DNA from: Cardinalis cardinalis
Lineage: Eukaryota; Chordata; Aves; Passeriformes; Cardinalidae
Reading direction: 5' to 3'
Assembly (NCBI GenBank): GCA_014549065.1
Contig: JACDOX010000004.1
Coordinates: 8,862,370-8,926,369, forward strand
Length of the DNA stretch: 64,000 nt
Shown piece by piece: positions 61,801 through 64,000 of the stretch. Below the pieces are notes generated by a model. That model had not been told where the DNA came from. It saw only the letters and a list, made by a program, of their open reading frames with translations, and did no database searches. Each line of letters begins with the position of its first letter. Positions within the stretch are counted from its first letter, which is position 1. Both the position numbers and the translations under genes were made by a program.

Positions 61801-63899
61801 CTTCACATAACAAAGTTCACTGTAGTGAACTTTGTAGATGAATGTTACCAAAACAAGTCCTCTTCTGCTGCTTAGAATGATACAGGTTGGTTTTTCCTCA
61901 AAACAGGGTAGTTAATTAGTTGAAGACAGTCCTAGCTTTCTATCATGTAAGTTTCCTTTTAAATCCCTGAACATACAAAACCACTTAAAGTTACTACTAG
62001 ATGCACTAGTCTGTTGCTAGTGTGTGGCATGAGGTTTTGTCTTCTGGTTTTTGGTGGGGTTTTTTTGAGTCATAAATTGCTACTGTATTTGAGTTTCATT
62101 TTAAGTCAAGCTTTTGTAACTGAAAATTGATTCTGTCAAAGGAGGAACACCATGGCAAACAAGGAAATCCTCGGGGAGTGTAGTAGCCTGTTCCCAAAAC
62201 TTGTAACACTAGTGTAGGATTTGTCACTTCTTACTGAACTCGACCTCTCTTCTGACTTTTGTGTTGGCATCCTGACTGCTTCTAATGGTGATTCATTTTG
62301 GAGAAGAAAAACCCATATGCAGCTCTTCCTCAGAATCAATTGATTCGAAACAAATGGTTAAAGATTACTTGCATTTTACTTCTGTTGTCCTCTCGTGTAC
62401 CTAAAGTCAGATGAATGAAGCTAAGGTTGACCAGAGTTAATTTAAACCCCTATTTAATGAGAATGGCTAACTCAAAACCAGGTGATATTATGTCTCAGTG
62501 AATGTAGGAATGCCTTTTGCCTTTTCTGCTTTCCCAGTGAAGCAACATCATATATGCAAAAAACAGAGTAAATTTTCTGAGGACGCTTTGACAAAAGCTA
62601 AACTGATTTTTTTTTTTTTTTTTAACCAGAGCTCCAGTCTTAGTTGCTCTTGCACTGATAGAATGTGGAATGAAGTATGAAGATGCAGTGCAGTTCATAA
62701 GACAGTAAGTGTGACACTAACATGTAGCTGTTCCTAAGATTCAGTATGTTGATACATCCTTGGCCCTGAAGGAAATTCTGAATTGTCTTTGAGGTCTTTT
62801 TTTTTTGTAAGGTGTTTAATTTAGTACATCTGAAATTTTAGTGCATACAGTCAGTGTTGTAGGATTTGGATCTGTGGAATGGATATTTTTCTGCTGAAAC
62901 TAGAATCCATACATAATTATTTGAGGAGGTTTAAAAAAACCAGAACAACCATTAACAAACCCCCTAATCTTCAGTTTGATTTGCAGAGTTCTCTTTCTTT
63001 ATTTTGCATATGAAAGGCAGAATACCTTTGTCTTTTCTGGTGGTCTTCTGAAGGCAGATATTTCCTTGGATTTTTTAATCAATGTATGTAAGTCGGAGGA
63101 GAGCAGTTTTAGTCTCAATGATTTAATTTCTCAGGTTTCAGCTACATTTAAAAAAAGCTGCATCCATTATAAACAATAACAAAACACTTCTTACATAATT
63201 GCCAGGCCTTCAAAGAATTAAATTCGGCTTGTACTGGTTGTATATGAAATGAGGAATAGGTAGCCAGGTACATACTCCAGTCAGCCAACATACACCTTTT
63301 TTTCACATACATACAGTTTGAGAAAACAAAGGAAGCTCAATTTCTGTTCAGCATCTTTATTATGGGGTCTCAAAATGTTTATGTACTTTCTTACTATTGT
63401 CATATTCTTCATAGTTATTTTAAGAGAATGCATAACTTCAGCTCTCAAGAAGACCATCTTGCATCTGCTCTATATCTTCCTTTTGAAGTTTCTTCTAAAG
63501 ATCTTAATGTAAAATCTCTGGCTTTTGCTTATCATAGGCTAGAACACTGTCTAAAATGCTATATTCTCCTTTGAGCATGTGGTCCAGTGAGGTATTTGTG
63601 AAAGGAAGCTACCACCCTCTTTCCTGGCACTTAACTTCTAATTATCCCTACTTTGATTGCAGCCTCGACTTAAAGGTGGCTGTTTTTAAGTGACCTAAAA
63701 ATATTTTTCTCTGGTTGATGATATTATTTCACTGGGCAGCAGATTAATGTTCTGTTTCAAATATGATTTTTTTCCCTCTAGGAAGCGGCGTGGAGCTTTC
63801 AACAGCAAGCAACTTCTGTACTTGGAGAAATACCGCCCCAAGATGCGTCTGCGCTTTAAAGACTCCAANGGTCACCGAAATAATTGTTGTATTCAGTAA
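58759..63899 (+). CDS. PTP4A1: PTP4A1 / PRL-1, protein tyrosine phosphatase type IVA member 1 (five coding exons)
   Basis: Join 58759..58863, 60440..60532, 60906..61036, 62630..62704, 63782..63899: 522 bases, 173 residues, the family's usual length. Seen in the product: start MARMNRPAPVE; Cys49, known to form a redox disulfide with the active-site Cys; WPFDD loop with general acid Asp72; P-loop HCVAGLGR with nucleophile Cys104 and Arg110; a basic stretch (KYRPKMRLRFK, 151-161); and C-terminal CCIQ, a farnesylation box with Cys170. The N-terminal MAR extension and the GHRNNCCIQ tail point to PTP4A1 rather than PTP4A2 or A3. PRL-1 is a small prenylated dual-specificity phosphatase of plasma membrane and endosomes that binds CNNM magnesium transporters and promotes growth. 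The main ATG has A at -3 and G at +4, stronger than any upstream ATG. Codon 164 is AAN: Asn in the family, Lys if the base is a purine. Confidence 0.98.
58864..60439 (+). other. PTP4A1 intron 2
   Basis: 1,576 bases, GTAAGG...CCTTAG. Contains an AT-repeat stretch (58925-58950), a perfect 18-bp hairpin (59063-59100) and a short GT run near 59631. No repeat family or nested gene recognised. Confidence 0.9.
59063..59100. repeat. perfect 18-bp inverted repeat with 2-base spacer
   Basis: TCTGCAAATCTGCAGACA (59063-59080) and its exact reverse complement (59083-59100) are separated only by GA. It sits in intron 2 of PTP4A1. Related short motifs (GTAGACAAATCTGTAGA) lie just to the left. Confidence 0.95.
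60440..60532 (+). CDS. PTP4A1: PTP4A1 coding exon 3, residues 36-66
   Basis: 31 whole codons between CCTTAG and GTAAGT. Encodes ELKKYGVTTVVRVCEATYDT and the start of the next strand, with Cys49 inside. Phase 0 on both sides. Confidence 0.98.
60533..60905 (+). other. PTP4A1 intron 3
   Basis: 373 bases, GTAAGT...TTCTAG. Nothing else recognised. Confidence 0.95.
60906..61036 (+). CDS. PTP4A1: PTP4A1 coding exon 4, residues 67-110
   Basis: 131 bases between TTCTAG and GTGGGT. Encodes the WPFDDGAPP loop (Asp72) and the catalytic HCVAGLG. The codon for Arg110 is split two bases to one across the next intron, which fits the AG/A join exactly. Confidence 0.98.
61037..62629 (+). other. PTP4A1 intron 4
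   Basis: 1,593 bases, GTGGGT...TTAACCAG, with a long T-run just before the acceptor. No repeat family or nested gene recognised. Confidence 0.92.
62630..62704 (+). CDS. PTP4A1: PTP4A1 coding exon 5, residues 110-135
   Basis: 75 bases. Completes Arg110 and encodes APVLVALALIECGMKYEDAV and QFIR. The Gln135 codon is split CA/G over the GTAAGT donor. Residue 122 is Cys. Confidence 0.97.
62705..63781 (+). other. PTP4A1 intron 5
   Basis: 1,077 bases, GTAAGT...CCCTCTAG. Nothing else recognised. Confidence 0.92.
63782..63899 (+). CDS. PTP4A1: PTP4A1 last coding exon, residues 135-173 and stop
   Basis: 118 bases ending in TAA (63897-63899). Encodes KRRGAFNSKQLLYLEKYRPK, the basic segment and the CCIQ prenylation box. 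One ambiguous base at 63869 lies in codon 164. Confidence 0.98.
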
Positions 63900-64000
63900 A
63901 GCTCAACAGCCTATAGTACTTCTTTGGAAATAAAGGATGGAAACTAGAATTAAGCAGACTGCATGCCAAAGACATCAGTCTGGTATTTTTTAGTAGTAAA
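63900..64000 (+). other. start of PTP4A1 3' untranslated region
   Basis: The window ends inside the 3' UTR. An AATAAA at 63929-63934 lies only 30 bases after the stop; vertebrate PTP4A1 mRNAs normally have a long 3' UTR, so this is probably not the main polyadenylation signal. Confidence 0.8.

Noticed and set aside
1..64000. CRISPR arrays, bacterial operons, ribosome binding sites
   Set aside because: The DNA is vertebrate nuclear; no regularly spaced repeat array is present and such features do not apply.

Overview
The window is nuclear DNA from a bird. Evidence for this is a scatter of CR1 LINE fragments with the avian 3' end (pairs of ATTCTRTG-type octamers, 'ggttggaagagacct' tails), avian-type retroviral LTRs, AT-rich intergenic DNA with a sharp CpG island, and one recognisable gene whose protein is a near-identical vertebrate PTP4A1 (PRL-1). 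Single ambiguous bases (n) are scattered through the window and probably mark heterozygous or unresolved sites.

Layout: positions 1 to about 50,600 look intergenic. I found no convincing protein-coding exon there. What can be named is transposon debris: young CR1 fragments (645-1720 as a tail-to-tail pair, 4893-5070, 9302-10745 split by a 630-bp solo LTR, 18388-18785, 22875-23074, 25280-25389), two very old CR1 copies resembling the CR1-L type of turtles and crocodilians (about 16480-17475 and 37290-38005), and an LTR with CCAAT, TATA and polyadenylation-like signals (about 46300-46960). A GC-rich patch (12481-12830), an RFX-like palindrome (4667-4700), a cluster of nested inverted repeats (21551-21622) and a 49-bp direct repeat (43133 and 44224) are the unexplained structures.

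From 50,640 to 52,660 lies a strong CpG island that is the PTP4A1 promoter and first exon. Intron 1 (about 6.6 kb) follows. Exon 2 at 58312-58863 carries most of the 5' leader and the start codon, and four further coding exons run to the stop at 63897-63899. The five coding pieces join exactly into a 173-residue protein with the WPFDD loop, the HC(X)5R active site and a C-terminal CCIQ prenylation box.

The most interesting feature is in the 5' leader. An upstream ORF of 44 codons starts in the last 39 bases of exon 1 and is completed, in frame, in exon 2. A second upstream ORF ends on it with an ATGA overlap, and a three-codon ORF ends six bases before the main start. PRL phosphatases bind CNNM magnesium transporters, and a conserved magnesium-responsive uORF has been reported for PRL mRNAs. 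This split uORF is therefore a plausible translational control element, readable here directly from genomic DNA.
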